From NCBI GenBank assembly GCA_903877945.1, contig CAIRFY010000474.1:1-6421 (forward strand): a DNA stretch of 6,421 nucleotides, read 5' to 3'. Under the pieces are notes generated by a model. The model did no database searches and was not told the DNA's origin. It worked only from the letters and a program-made list of their open reading frames with translations. Shown piece by piece: positions 1-4,759 of this stretch (the first letter of the stretch is position 1; each line of letters starts with the position of its first letter). The position numbers were made by a program, and so were the translations under genes. The DNA comes from an uncultured Oscillochloris sp. (GTDB taxonomy: Bacteria; Chloroflexota; Chloroflexia; Chloroflexales; Chloroflexaceae).

Positions 1-106
1 CAGCCCCTCTCCCTGTGAGGGAGAGGGGAGATTCCGCACCAGGATGCGTCCGACTCCCCCTCTCCCGCTCAGGGAGAGGGGGCTAGGGGGTGAGGGCTGA
101 GCGGCG
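1..106 (+). repeat. REPIN/MITE-like double-hairpin element, copy 1 (left end cut off by window)
   Basis: Two perfect hairpins are visible. The first has 11-bp arms at 4-14 and 18-28 with a 3-nt loop. The second has 11-bp arms at 56-66 and 72-82 with a 5-nt loop. They are separated by a roughly 27-nt non-repetitive linker, and the unit ends in GTGAGGGCT followed by a GCGGCG tail. The same order of parts recurs at 6135-6254 and, inverted, at 4604-4729. The missing left part would be the end related to AGCCCTCACCCCC. No protein is encoded. Such elements are known to behave as non-autonomous repeats; that this one is mobile is inference. Confidence 0.85.
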
Positions 107-179
107 ATCACACGATTTTGCTCATGCCCTAAGGGCGGCGGGTGGCACACCCCCGCGCAAGCATCTGGTGAGCAGCGGC
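107..179. other. Repeat flank and weak hairpins downstream of the STAS gene
   Basis: No gene is seen here. Bases 107-122 continue a similarity shared with the outer flank of copy 2 (4589-4604, opposite strand), so the repeat unit may extend further than its two hairpins. There is an 11-nt palindrome GCCCTAAGGGC at 126-136. A bulged stem pairs GCGGGTG (138-144) with 148-156. None is followed by a T-run in the minus direction, so a Rho-independent terminator for the STAS gene is not clearly shown. Confidence 0.4.
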
Positions 180-197
180 CTAACCTCGATAGGCCGC
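175..197 (-). terminator. Hairpin at the end of the STAS gene (weak terminator candidate)
   Basis: GCGGCCT (175-181) and AGGCCGC (191-197) form a perfect 7-bp inverted repeat with a 9-nt loop. It overlaps the last codons and the TAG stop of the STAS gene. There is no T-tract after it on the minus strand, so intrinsic termination is doubtful. It may only stabilise the mRNA end or be chance. Confidence 0.25.
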
Positions 198-512
198 GAG
201 GGCAACTTCGCGGTCGGGATAGATCTTAAAGAGCGTATCAAAGCGGCTCTTGCGAAAGATCTCGGCGATCTGTGGCTGTAGCCCGGCTAGGCGCAGGTCG
301 CCACCGAGAGGCTGCACAGACTTCAGGTTCGTCAGCAGCATACGGAGGGCGAGGCTGGCCACAAAGTTCACCTGACTCATATCGGCCAGCACCTTGCCCT
401 TATGAGAGGTGACCGTCTCGGCGAGGTTGTTTTCGATGGCGGCCACGCCGACCGCATCGAGACGGGCGGGTAGCTCGATCACCAGGACATCATCAATATG
501 CTCTACATTCAC
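180..512 (-). CDS. STAS-domain anti-sigma factor antagonist (SpoIIAA/RsbV-like)
   Basis: This is a 110-aa single-domain cytoplasmic STAS protein, the usual length for SpoIIAA/RsbV relatives. In such systems the unphosphorylated form binds a GHKL-fold kinase/anti-sigma factor and releases the target. The core DMSQVNFVASLALRMLL (residues 44-60) aligns with the family pattern D-x-S-x-V-x-F-x-D-S-S-G-L. Ser53 falls on the phosphoacceptor, but the usual preceding Asp is Ala52 and the S-G that follows is Leu54-Ala55. The start is GTG at 512, because no in-frame ATG is near and an AAAGGGG-type ribosome binding site lies about 8 nt upstream. It follows the phosphatase gene after a 99-nt gap that contains its own extended -10 promoter. 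The likely kinase and phosphatase are the two genes upstream. The family is certain; the partner assignment is inference from proximity. Confidence 0.9.
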   Translation of the reverse strand: MNVEHIDDVLVIELPARLDAVGVAAIENNLAETVTSHKGKVLADMSQVNFVASLALRMLLTNLKSVQPLGGDLRLAGLQPQIAEIFRKSRFDTLFKIYPDREVALAAYRG

Positions 513-578
513 GGGCGGAACCCCTTTCCATGCACGGTCAGTGACGGTTGCAGAGGAGGCTTGGCCTTCTGAGCTTGT

Positions 579-587
579 ATTATAACA
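579..587 (-). promoter_or_regulatory. Extended -10 promoter for the STAS gene
   Basis: On the minus strand the sequence reads TGTTATAAT, a perfect TATAAT with the TGn extension, ending about 66 nt before the GTG start. No good -35 box is seen at 16-18 nt; a weak CAGACA lies at 15 nt. It sits in the gap after the phosphatase stop, so the STAS protein can be made independently of the kinase-phosphatase pair. Confidence 0.65.
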
Positions 588-611
588 TGCTAGATTGAGT
601 GTCTGTTCTGC

Positions 612-1883
612 CTACGCCGCCCGCGAGACAACCATCAGAGTGATATCATCGGCCTGGGGAGCTCCAGCCACATAGGCGTCCACCTGGCGAATCACAAGGC
701 TGACAAGGTCGTGGCTCGACTGACCGACGCCCTCGCGCAGCACGGCGTGGAGCCGGTCATCGTTGAAGGGCTCACCTGCGGCGTTCATCGCCTCGGTGAT
801 GCCGTCGGTGAACAAAATGAGGCGCTCGCCGGGAGCGATGTGGGCGTGCTGCACCGGAAACTCCTGGCTGGCCATGATCCCAATCGGCAGGGTACCCTCC
901 TGAAGCTCGTGGATATGTTGGCCGGAATCGTCAATCTGGAGCGGCGGGTTGTGTCCGGCGTTCACATAGGCCAGTGCGCCGTTGCTCGGGTTGAGTACCG
1001 CGTAAAAGAGCGTGATGAACATGTTGCTCTCAGCGTGCTCGCGGCAGATGTAGTCGTTCACCAGCCAGAGCGCACCGGTGAGAATGTTTTCAATGTCGTG
1101 GATCATACCGCCCTGGAAGATCCAGGGTGCCAGGGAGGCGGCGCGCAGGAGCGAGCGGCTCAGGGCCACAAACAGGGCTGCGGTGACGCCCTTGCCACAG
1201 GCGTCGGCCACGACCAGTCCCAGGCGACCATTGCCCAACTCAATACAGTCGTAGAAGTCACCGCCGACAGCCTGGGCGCCACGGCTGTAGGCACCCACCT
1301 GCCAGCCAGCGGGCTGGGCCAGCGTACGCGGCAGGAAAGACTCCTGGATCTGGCGGGCGACCGCCATCTCCTGCTCGATCCGGTTCAGCCGGATCAGCTC
1401 GGCCTGGGCGGCCTTGAGTTGCTGGTATGCCTTGAGCAACTCGGCATTCTTGCGCTCCAGATCGCTGATCATCCGCTGGTTGGTGTTGCGCACGCGGGTG
1501 GTGCTGTTGCGCAGCATGTTCATGGCCAACTCGGGGTTTGAGCCGATCAGGATTTTAAAGTCAGCCTCGGTGATCACCACCAGATAGCTGGCATTGACGG
1601 CGCGTACCATCGCCGAGCGCGGGCTGCGGTCAATTAGGGCCATCTCGCCAATCATCTGACCAGCATCGTAGACCTCTAGGCGATGCTCGGTGCCGTTGAC
1701 GAAGGTGATCACCTCCATCACGCCATCGATGATCACAAAGCAGTCATAGCTGATGTCGCCCTGGTTAAAGAGTACCTCGCCGGCTTCGAGATGGCGCTGG
1801 CCAAGGTGGGTGGCCATATGGTCAAGGATCTTTGCGTCCAGGTGCGCAAACCAGGGCACCCCGCGCAGCAGGTCTTGCAGCAT
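612..1883 (-). CDS. Cyclic-nucleotide-binding domain fused to SpoIIE/PP2C-type serine phosphatase
   Basis: This 423-aa soluble protein has three parts. Residues about 8-125 form a cyclic-nucleotide-binding (CRP/PKA-type) domain with a complete phosphate-binding cassette, GEMAL at 79-83 and PRSA at 88-91. Residues about 135-182 are a charged Leu/Ala/Gln-rich helix, probably a coiled coil that dimerises the protein. Residues about 183-421 form an RsbU/SpoIIE-type PP2C phosphatase. The metal-site motifs are present: GGDFYD (207-212), DACGKG (227-232), NAGHNPP (308-314), FTDG (358-361) and DDIT (412-415), with Asp209, Asp227, Asp360 and Asp412/413 retained. It should dephosphorylate a STAS antagonist, plausibly the product encoded at 180-512. 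The intact cassette suggests gating by cAMP or cGMP, which is inference. The ATG at 1883 is 1 nt past the stop of the kinase gene, with AAAAGGG upstream, which implies translational coupling. Confidence 0.95.
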   Translation of the reverse strand: MLQDLLRGVPWFAHLDAKILDHMATHLGQRHLEAGEVLFNQGDISYDCFVIIDGVMEVITFVNGTEHRLEVYDAGQMIGEMALIDRSPRSAMVRAVNASYLVVITEADFKILIGSNPELAMNMLRNSTTRVRNTNQRMISDLERKNAELLKAYQQLKAAQAELIRLNRIEQEMAVARQIQESFLPRTLAQPAGWQVGAYSRGAQAVGGDFYDCIELGNGRLGLVVADACGKGVTAALFVALSRSLLRAASLAPWIFQGGMIHDIENILTGALWLVNDYICREHAESNMFITLFYAVLNPSNGALAYVNAGHNPPLQIDDSGQHIHELQEGTLPIGIMASQEFPVQHAHIAPGERLILFTDGITEAMNAAGEPFNDDRLHAVLREGVGQSSHDLVSLVIRQVDAYVAGAPQADDITLMVVSRAA

Positions 1884-1884
1884 C

Positions 1885-2301
1885 TCACGGCCCTTTTATC
1901 ACAACGAGTTCATTCCAGCCGCTGGTGTCATCATGCTCATAAGAGAGATCGTCTGCGAACTCACGGACGAAGTAGAGTCCCAACCCTCCGATCATGCGCG
2001 AGGTCGGGTCAGTGTCGCTCAGATCGGGGTCTGGCTGATCACGTGGATCGAAGGGGTCGCCCCGGTCGCGGATGCTCATCCGCAGCGTCCCCTCATCACA
2101 CGAGCAGACCAGATGGATCACATCGCGGTTAGCGTCGGTATAGCCATATTTCACGATGTTAGTCGCGATCTCCTCGATCACCAGACGCATCAGGTAGCTC
2201 TGGTCTGCCGTGAGGGGCAGGCTCACCTCCACGCTATCGGTAAAGGCCATCAGCGTCGTAATGCTGCCCCAGTCAGCGTGTACTTCGATCGACTGTTGCA
2301 T
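1885..2301 (-). CDS. RsbW/SpoIIAB-like serine kinase / anti-sigma factor (HATPase_c_2)
   Basis: This is a small GHKL-fold ATPase of 138 aa from the chosen start. Numbered from that start, the N-box EEIATN (43-48) keeps the Glu-x-x-x-Asn pair used for catalysis and Mg binding. The G1 box is DRGDPFDP (79-86), and the G2 glycines are GGLGL (105-109). Such proteins phosphorylate STAS antagonists and bind sigma factors or other targets. The ATG at 2301 is preferred because GGGGA lies 5 nt upstream and the family core begins soon after. A TTG at 2316 (143 aa) has no Shine-Dalgarno sequence, and an ATG at 2307 lies directly against the G-run. Oddly, the best ribosome binding site in the gap (2355-2361) serves an ATG at 2347 that is out of frame with this gene. 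The gene ends 1 nt before the phosphatase ATG, so the pair is co-translated. The sigma factor or other target is not in the window. Confidence 0.9.
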   Translation of the reverse strand: MQQSIEVHADWGSITTLMAFTDSVEVSLPLTADQSYLMRLVIEEIATNIVKYGYTDANRDVIHLVCSCDEGTLRMSIRDRGDPFDPRDQPDPDLSDTDPTSRMIGGLGLYFVREFADDLSYEHDDTSGWNELVVIKGP

Positions 2302-2347
2302 CGGCATCCCCAGCAATAGGCGACAGGGAACAGGGAGCGGAGCGCAT
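2273..2347 (-). CDS. Possible 24-codon leader ORF overlapping the anti-sigma gene start
   Basis: An ATG at 2347 follows GAGGAGG (2355-2361) with a 7-nt spacing, the strongest Shine-Dalgarno arrangement in this gap. It opens a frame of 24 codons (MRSAPCSLSPIAGDADATVD, then RSTR) that ends at TGA 2275-2273, inside the first codons of the anti-sigma gene and in another frame. It has no recognisable domain. It could be a translated leader that couples initiation of the kinase gene, a relic of an older start disrupted by an indel, or a sequencing error. Existence of the peptide is not shown. Confidence 0.35.
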   Translation of the reverse strand: MRSAPCSLSPIAGDADATVDRSTR

Positions 2348-2354
2348 GACGCTG

Positions 2355-2361
2355 CCTCCTC
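2355..2361 (-). promoter_or_regulatory. Strong Shine-Dalgarno GAGGAGG facing an out-of-frame ATG
   Basis: GAGGAGG sits 7 nt before the ATG at 2347. That ATG is not in frame with the anti-sigma reading frame (starts 2316, 2307 or 2301), so this site would drive the short leader frame. Confidence 0.55.
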
Positions 2362-2366
2362 ACCTC

Positions 2367-2375
2367 ATCATAACA
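2367..2375 (-). promoter_or_regulatory. Extended -10 promoter for the kinase-phosphatase pair
   Basis: On the minus strand the sequence reads TGTTATGAT, a 5-of-6 match to TATAAT with the TGn extension. It lies in the 104-119-nt gap after guaA. No clear -35 is visible. Transcription would start near 2360, almost at the GAGGAGG ribosome binding site (2355-2361), giving a very short leader. The pair is therefore probably transcribed separately from guaA. Confidence 0.55.
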
Positions 2376-2420
2376 CGCAATGCACATGGCTACACCAGAG
2401 CCGATCTCCAGACAACAGAT

Positions 2421-3962
2421 CTACTCCCACTCAATCGTCGCCGGGGGCTTCGAGGAGATGTCGTAGACCACACGGTTCACCCCGCTGATCTCGTTGACGA
2501 TCCGGCTGCTGACTCGCGCCAGCAGATCGTAGGGTAGCCGTGCCCAGTCAGCGGTCATATAATCCTCGGTGGTAATTGCGCGGATGGCGATGGTGTCGGC
2601 ATAGGTGCGGCCATCGCCCATCACGCCGACGCTCTGCACGGGCAGCAGCACGGCGAACGCCTGCTGGGTAGCCCGGTAGAGTCCGGCGGCGCGCAGTTCC
2701 TCCAGGAAGATCGCATCGGCGCGGCGCAGGGTTTCCAGGCGATCCCAGGTAATCGGGCCAATCAGGCGCACGGCCAGACCGGGGCCAGGGAAGGGGTGTC
2801 GCCAGACCCAGTCGTCGGGCAGGCCCAGTTCCAGCCCGGCAGCGCGCACCTCGTCCTTGAACATATAGCGCAGCGGCTCCACCAGCTCCATCCGCATATC
2901 GGCAGGCAGCCCGCCCACGTTATGGTGGGTTTTGATCGTCACGCCCTTTTTGCGGTCGGGGGCGCTGCTCTCGATCACATCCGGGTAGAGCGTGCCCTGG
3001 GCCAGATACGTGGCATTGCCGAGGCCACGAGCCTCGCGCTCGAAGATCCGCACAAACTTCTCACCGATGATCTTGCGCTTGCGCTCGGGGTCGGCCACGC
3101 CCTCCAGGGCTGCAAGAAACTCCTCGCGGGCGTCCACAACCACCAGAGGAATGTGGAAGTGCTCGCGGAAGGTGGCGATCACCTGCTCGGCTTCGGCGAG
3201 GCGCAGCAGGCCATTATCGACAAAAACACACGCCAAACGCTCGCCCACAGCCCGGTGGATGATCAGCGCGGCCACCGCCGAGTCTACACCACCGGAGAGC
3301 GCGCAGATCACTCGCCCCTCGGGGCCGACCTTCTCGCGCACCCGCTCGATGGCCTCAGCCACAAAATTCGTCGGCTGCCAGGCCGCGCCCGCCCCGCAGA
3401 TGACGTGCAGGAAGTTACCCAAGATGCCCTTGCCGTGAACCGTGTGGACGACCTCGGGGTGAAACTGGACGCCATACCAGCGCCGCTGGTCGTCGCCCAT
3501 AGCGGCGAAGGGAGTGGAGACATTCGTCGCCAGGGCGCGAAACCCCGGCGGCAGAGCCTCGATCCGGTCGCCGTGGCTCATCCAGACCATCTGGCTCAGC
3601 GGGGTACCGGCAAAGAGCGGGTGTTCGCCCATCAGAGCCACGTCAGCCGGGCCAAACTCGCGATCCTCAGGGCTACGTACGTCCCCGCCGAGGGCGTGGC
3701 TCATCAACTGCATACCGTAGCAAATGCCGAGGACGGGCAGGCCGGAGGCGAGTAGCCACGCGGGCATCTGCGGGGCACCAGGCTCGTAGACGCTGGCCGG
3801 GCCGCCGGAGAGGATCACGCCGAGCGGGTTGAGCGCGGACACCTGAGACTCAGGTGTATCGTGAGGCAGCAGTTCGCTATAGACGCCCTGTTCGCGCACA
3901 CGACGCACAATCAGTTGGGCCGTCTGTGAGCCAAAATCAAGCACGGGAATACTGTAAGACAT
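2421..3962 (-). CDS. guaA: GMP synthase (glutamine-hydrolysing)
   Basis: This 513-aa cytoplasmic enzyme converts XMP, ATP and glutamine to GMP, the last step of guanine nucleotide synthesis. The class I glutamine amidotransferase domain spans about 4-190, with nucleophile Cys81 in GICYGMQ and the His168/Glu170 pair in FHPE. The ATP-pyrophosphatase domain spans about 200-390, with the P-loop SGGVDS at 223-228. The C-terminal dimerisation domain has the RHPFPGPGLAVR signature (388-399) and the typical end DISSKPPATIEWE. Length and motifs are those of a full-length bacterial GuaA with nothing missing. The ATG at 3962 has GAGGAG just upstream with tight spacing (3 nt). The next gene upstream ends 127 nt away, and the gap contains a terminator-like hairpin with an alternative pairing partner, so attenuation is possible. 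Only a weak 5-bp stem without a T-run follows the stop. Confidence 0.98.
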   Translation of the reverse strand: MSYSIPVLDFGSQTAQLIVRRVREQGVYSELLPHDTPESQVSALNPLGVILSGGPASVYEPGAPQMPAWLLASGLPVLGICYGMQLMSHALGGDVRSPEDREFGPADVALMGEHPLFAGTPLSQMVWMSHGDRIEALPPGFRALATNVSTPFAAMGDDQRRWYGVQFHPEVVHTVHGKGILGNFLHVICGAGAAWQPTNFVAEAIERVREKVGPEGRVICALSGGVDSAVAALIIHRAVGERLACVFVDNGLLRLAEAEQVIATFREHFHIPLVVVDAREEFLAALEGVADPERKRKIIGEKFVRIFEREARGLGNATYLAQGTLYPDVIESSAPDRKKGVTIKTHHNVGGLPADMRMELVEPLRYMFKDEVRAAGLELGLPDDWVWRHPFPGPGLAVRLIGPITWDRLETLRRADAIFLEELRAAGLYRATQQAFAVLLPVQSVGVMGDGRTYADTIAIRAITTEDYMTADWARLPYDLLARVSSRIVNEISGVNRVVYDISSKPPATIEWE

Positions 3963-3981
3963 AAACTCCTCATCAGACTCG

Positions 3982-4043
3982 AAAAGGGAGGGTCTTAGCG
4001 AGAGCGTTGCGCCCCCTCTAACCCTCCCTGTCCAGCGAGAGGG
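3982..4043 (-). promoter_or_regulatory. Terminator/attenuator-like leader before guaA
   Basis: Reading the minus strand toward guaA, a GGGAGGG segment (4028-4022) can pair with CCCTCCC (3992-3986), which is followed directly by TTTT (3985-3982); this resembles an intrinsic terminator. The same segment can instead pair with the earlier CCCTCTC (4043-4037) across an 8-nt loop, giving a 7-bp stem with one G-T pair. The two pairings exclude each other, as in an attenuator. It may equally be just the terminator of the upstream CBM48 gene, or low-complexity C/G sequence that pairs by chance. No separate promoter is visible between it and guaA. Confidence 0.45.
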
Positions 4044-4080
4044 ACTTCAAGAGAGAGAAAATCCCCCCTTGGCCCTCCCA
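4011..4080. repeat. C-rich possible degenerate repeat fragment
   Basis: This stretch between the CBM48 and guaA genes is made of C-runs (ACCCTCCC, ATCCCCCCTT, GGCCCTCCC) and a purine tract (GAGAGAGAAA). It resembles dispersed C-rich intergenic repeats in style but does not align base by base with the three double-hairpin elements here. Whether it belongs to a second repeat family cannot be decided from one copy. Confidence 0.3.
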
Positions 4081-4089
4081 ATGTTCACA

Positions 4090-4476
4090 TTAGCTCGCGG
4101 TTACGAGACGCAATCGGGGTGGGCCGAAGTTGATCACCCGATCAGGCGCTGGCGCACCGACCTCTCGCGCAACCAATTCGGAATCAGGGGTGATCACCAC
4201 AGAATTGTCGCCACCGATAGCACTTGGCTCATAGCCATCGGCGTTCCAGTCGTTATGCCACTCGTTGCCGTTGTGTAGATAGCGATACTGAAATGACGTA
4301 CCCGCATCAAGTTCAAGCGTCACCATCCAGCCCGTTTCGGTCTGACGGAGCGGCGTCGCCCGCTCGTCCCAGCCGTTAAAGTCCCCCACAAGGAAGATCA
4401 TGTCGGCCCAGATGGCGGATGGCACGGAAAACGTCACCCGAACCTTGCCGGGTCGGCCAAGAGTCTTCGTAATCAT
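4090..4476 (-). CDS. Stand-alone CBM48 / isoamylase N-terminal-like glycogen-binding domain protein
   Basis: The protein has 128 aa and no signal peptide or enzyme domain. The beta-sandwich early-set fold related to isoamylase N-terminal domains and the AMPK-beta glycogen-binding domain spans about 10-96. It shows LVGDFNGW (29-36) and FQYRYLHNGNEWHND (62-76), then GGDNSVV (88-94). By comparison with AMPK-beta, Trp36, Arg65, Trp73 and Asn91 occupy carbohydrate-contact positions. It therefore probably binds alpha-glucan, perhaps targeting a partner to glycogen; this is inference. The C-terminal tail of about 30 residues has no recognised domain. The ATG at 4476 is chosen because AAAGGAG lies 7 nt upstream and the promoter -10 lies at 4531-4536, inside the longer frame that begins at 4551. 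It is expressed from its own promoter, and its 3' side runs into the guaA leader hairpin. Confidence 0.88.
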   Translation of the reverse strand: MITKTLGRPGKVRVTFSVPSAIWADMIFLVGDFNGWDERATPLRQTETGWMVTLELDAGTSFQYRYLHNGNEWHNDWNADGYEPSAIGGDNSVVITPDSELVAREVGAPAPDRVINFGPPRLRLVTAS

Positions 4477-4483
4477 GGCAGCA

Positions 4484-4490
4484 CTCCTTT
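4484..4490 (-). promoter_or_regulatory. Ribosome binding site deciding the CBM48 start
   Basis: AAAGGAG on the minus strand ends 7 nt before the ATG at 4476. It supports the 128-aa product over a 153-aa frame starting at 4551, whose extra 25 codons contain the promoter and have no such site. Confidence 0.8.
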
Positions 4491-4530
4491 GGTGCCAGAT
4501 CGCCAACGTCATTGTCGGCAGATAAGGCAA

Positions 4531-4559
4531 ATTATAGCATACTGCTGTCATGAGGTGAA
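4531..4559 (-). promoter_or_regulatory. Promoter of the CBM48 gene (TTCACC, 17 nt, extended TATAAT)
   Basis: On the minus strand, TTCACC (4559-4554, 4 of 6 to TTGACA) is followed after 17 nt by TATAAT (4536-4531), with a TGC extension directly before it. Transcription would start near 4524, leaving a leader of roughly 48 nt. This is the best housekeeping-type promoter in the window. Confidence 0.8.
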
Positions 4560-4603
4560 GATCTTATCAGGCTGGTTTCAGGGCTCATGCAAAGTCGTAT
4601 GAT

Positions 4604-4729
4604 CGCCGGACAGCCCTCACCCCCCAGCCCCCTCTCCCTGAGCGGGAGAGGGGGAGTCTGATGCGTCCTGCTGCGGAATCTCCCCTCTCCCCGTGAGGGA
4701 GAGGGGCAGGGGGTGAGGGCTACCCGGCG
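4604..4729 (-). repeat. REPIN/MITE-like double-hairpin element, copy 2 (inverted)
   Basis: This is a complete copy. The ends read CGCCGGACAGCCCTCAC from the left and, on the other strand, CGCCGGGTAGCCCTCAC from the right, so they are near-perfect inverted repeats. Inside are two C/G-rich hairpins separated by the same linker as in copies 1 and 3, with only a few differences. It lies between the hydrolase stop and the CBM48 promoter and may block read-through between them. It encodes no protein; its translated frames give the low-complexity peptide style often mis-annotated from such repeats. Confidence 0.87.
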
Positions 4730-4749
4730 GCAAACGGTCAATCTGCCGC
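4727..4749 (-). terminator. Hairpin just after the hydrolase gene (weak terminator candidate)
   Basis: GCGGCA (4727-4732) and TGCCGC (4744-4749) form a 6-bp stem with an 11-nt loop, 10 nt past the hydrolase stop. There is no T-run. The much stronger hairpins of repeat copy 2 follow directly and may do the work of termination. Confidence 0.3.
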
Positions 4750-4759
4750 GAACCCTCGT

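Noticed and set aside
1..106. CRISPR array
   Set aside because: The repeated units are internally palindromic hairpins in two orientations, not direct repeats with regular unique spacers, and no cas gene is present.
711..1541. Long plus-strand frame of 276 codons opposite the phosphatase gene
   Set aside because: It lies wholly antisense to a gene with complete domain motifs, has no recognisable domain, and is the expected product of GC-rich codon bias on the opposite strand.
2796..3755. Long plus-strand frame of 319 codons opposite guaA
   Set aside because: guaA is unmistakable on the minus strand; the antisense translation is rich in His/Gln/Arg with no motif and no ribosome binding site was seen.
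3963..4089. Purine (guanine) riboswitch before guaA
   Set aside because: I could not find the conserved three-way-junction core sequences; only C/G-rich alternative hairpins are visible.
4477..4551. Upstream 25-codon extension of the CBM48 protein
   Set aside because: The region contains the likely promoter -10, and a much better start with AAAGGAG exists at 4476.
4532..4741. Minus-strand frame of 69 codons through repeat copy 2
   Set aside because: Its Pro/Ser/Arg/Gly-rich peptide is the translation of the double-hairpin repeat, a known source of false gene calls.
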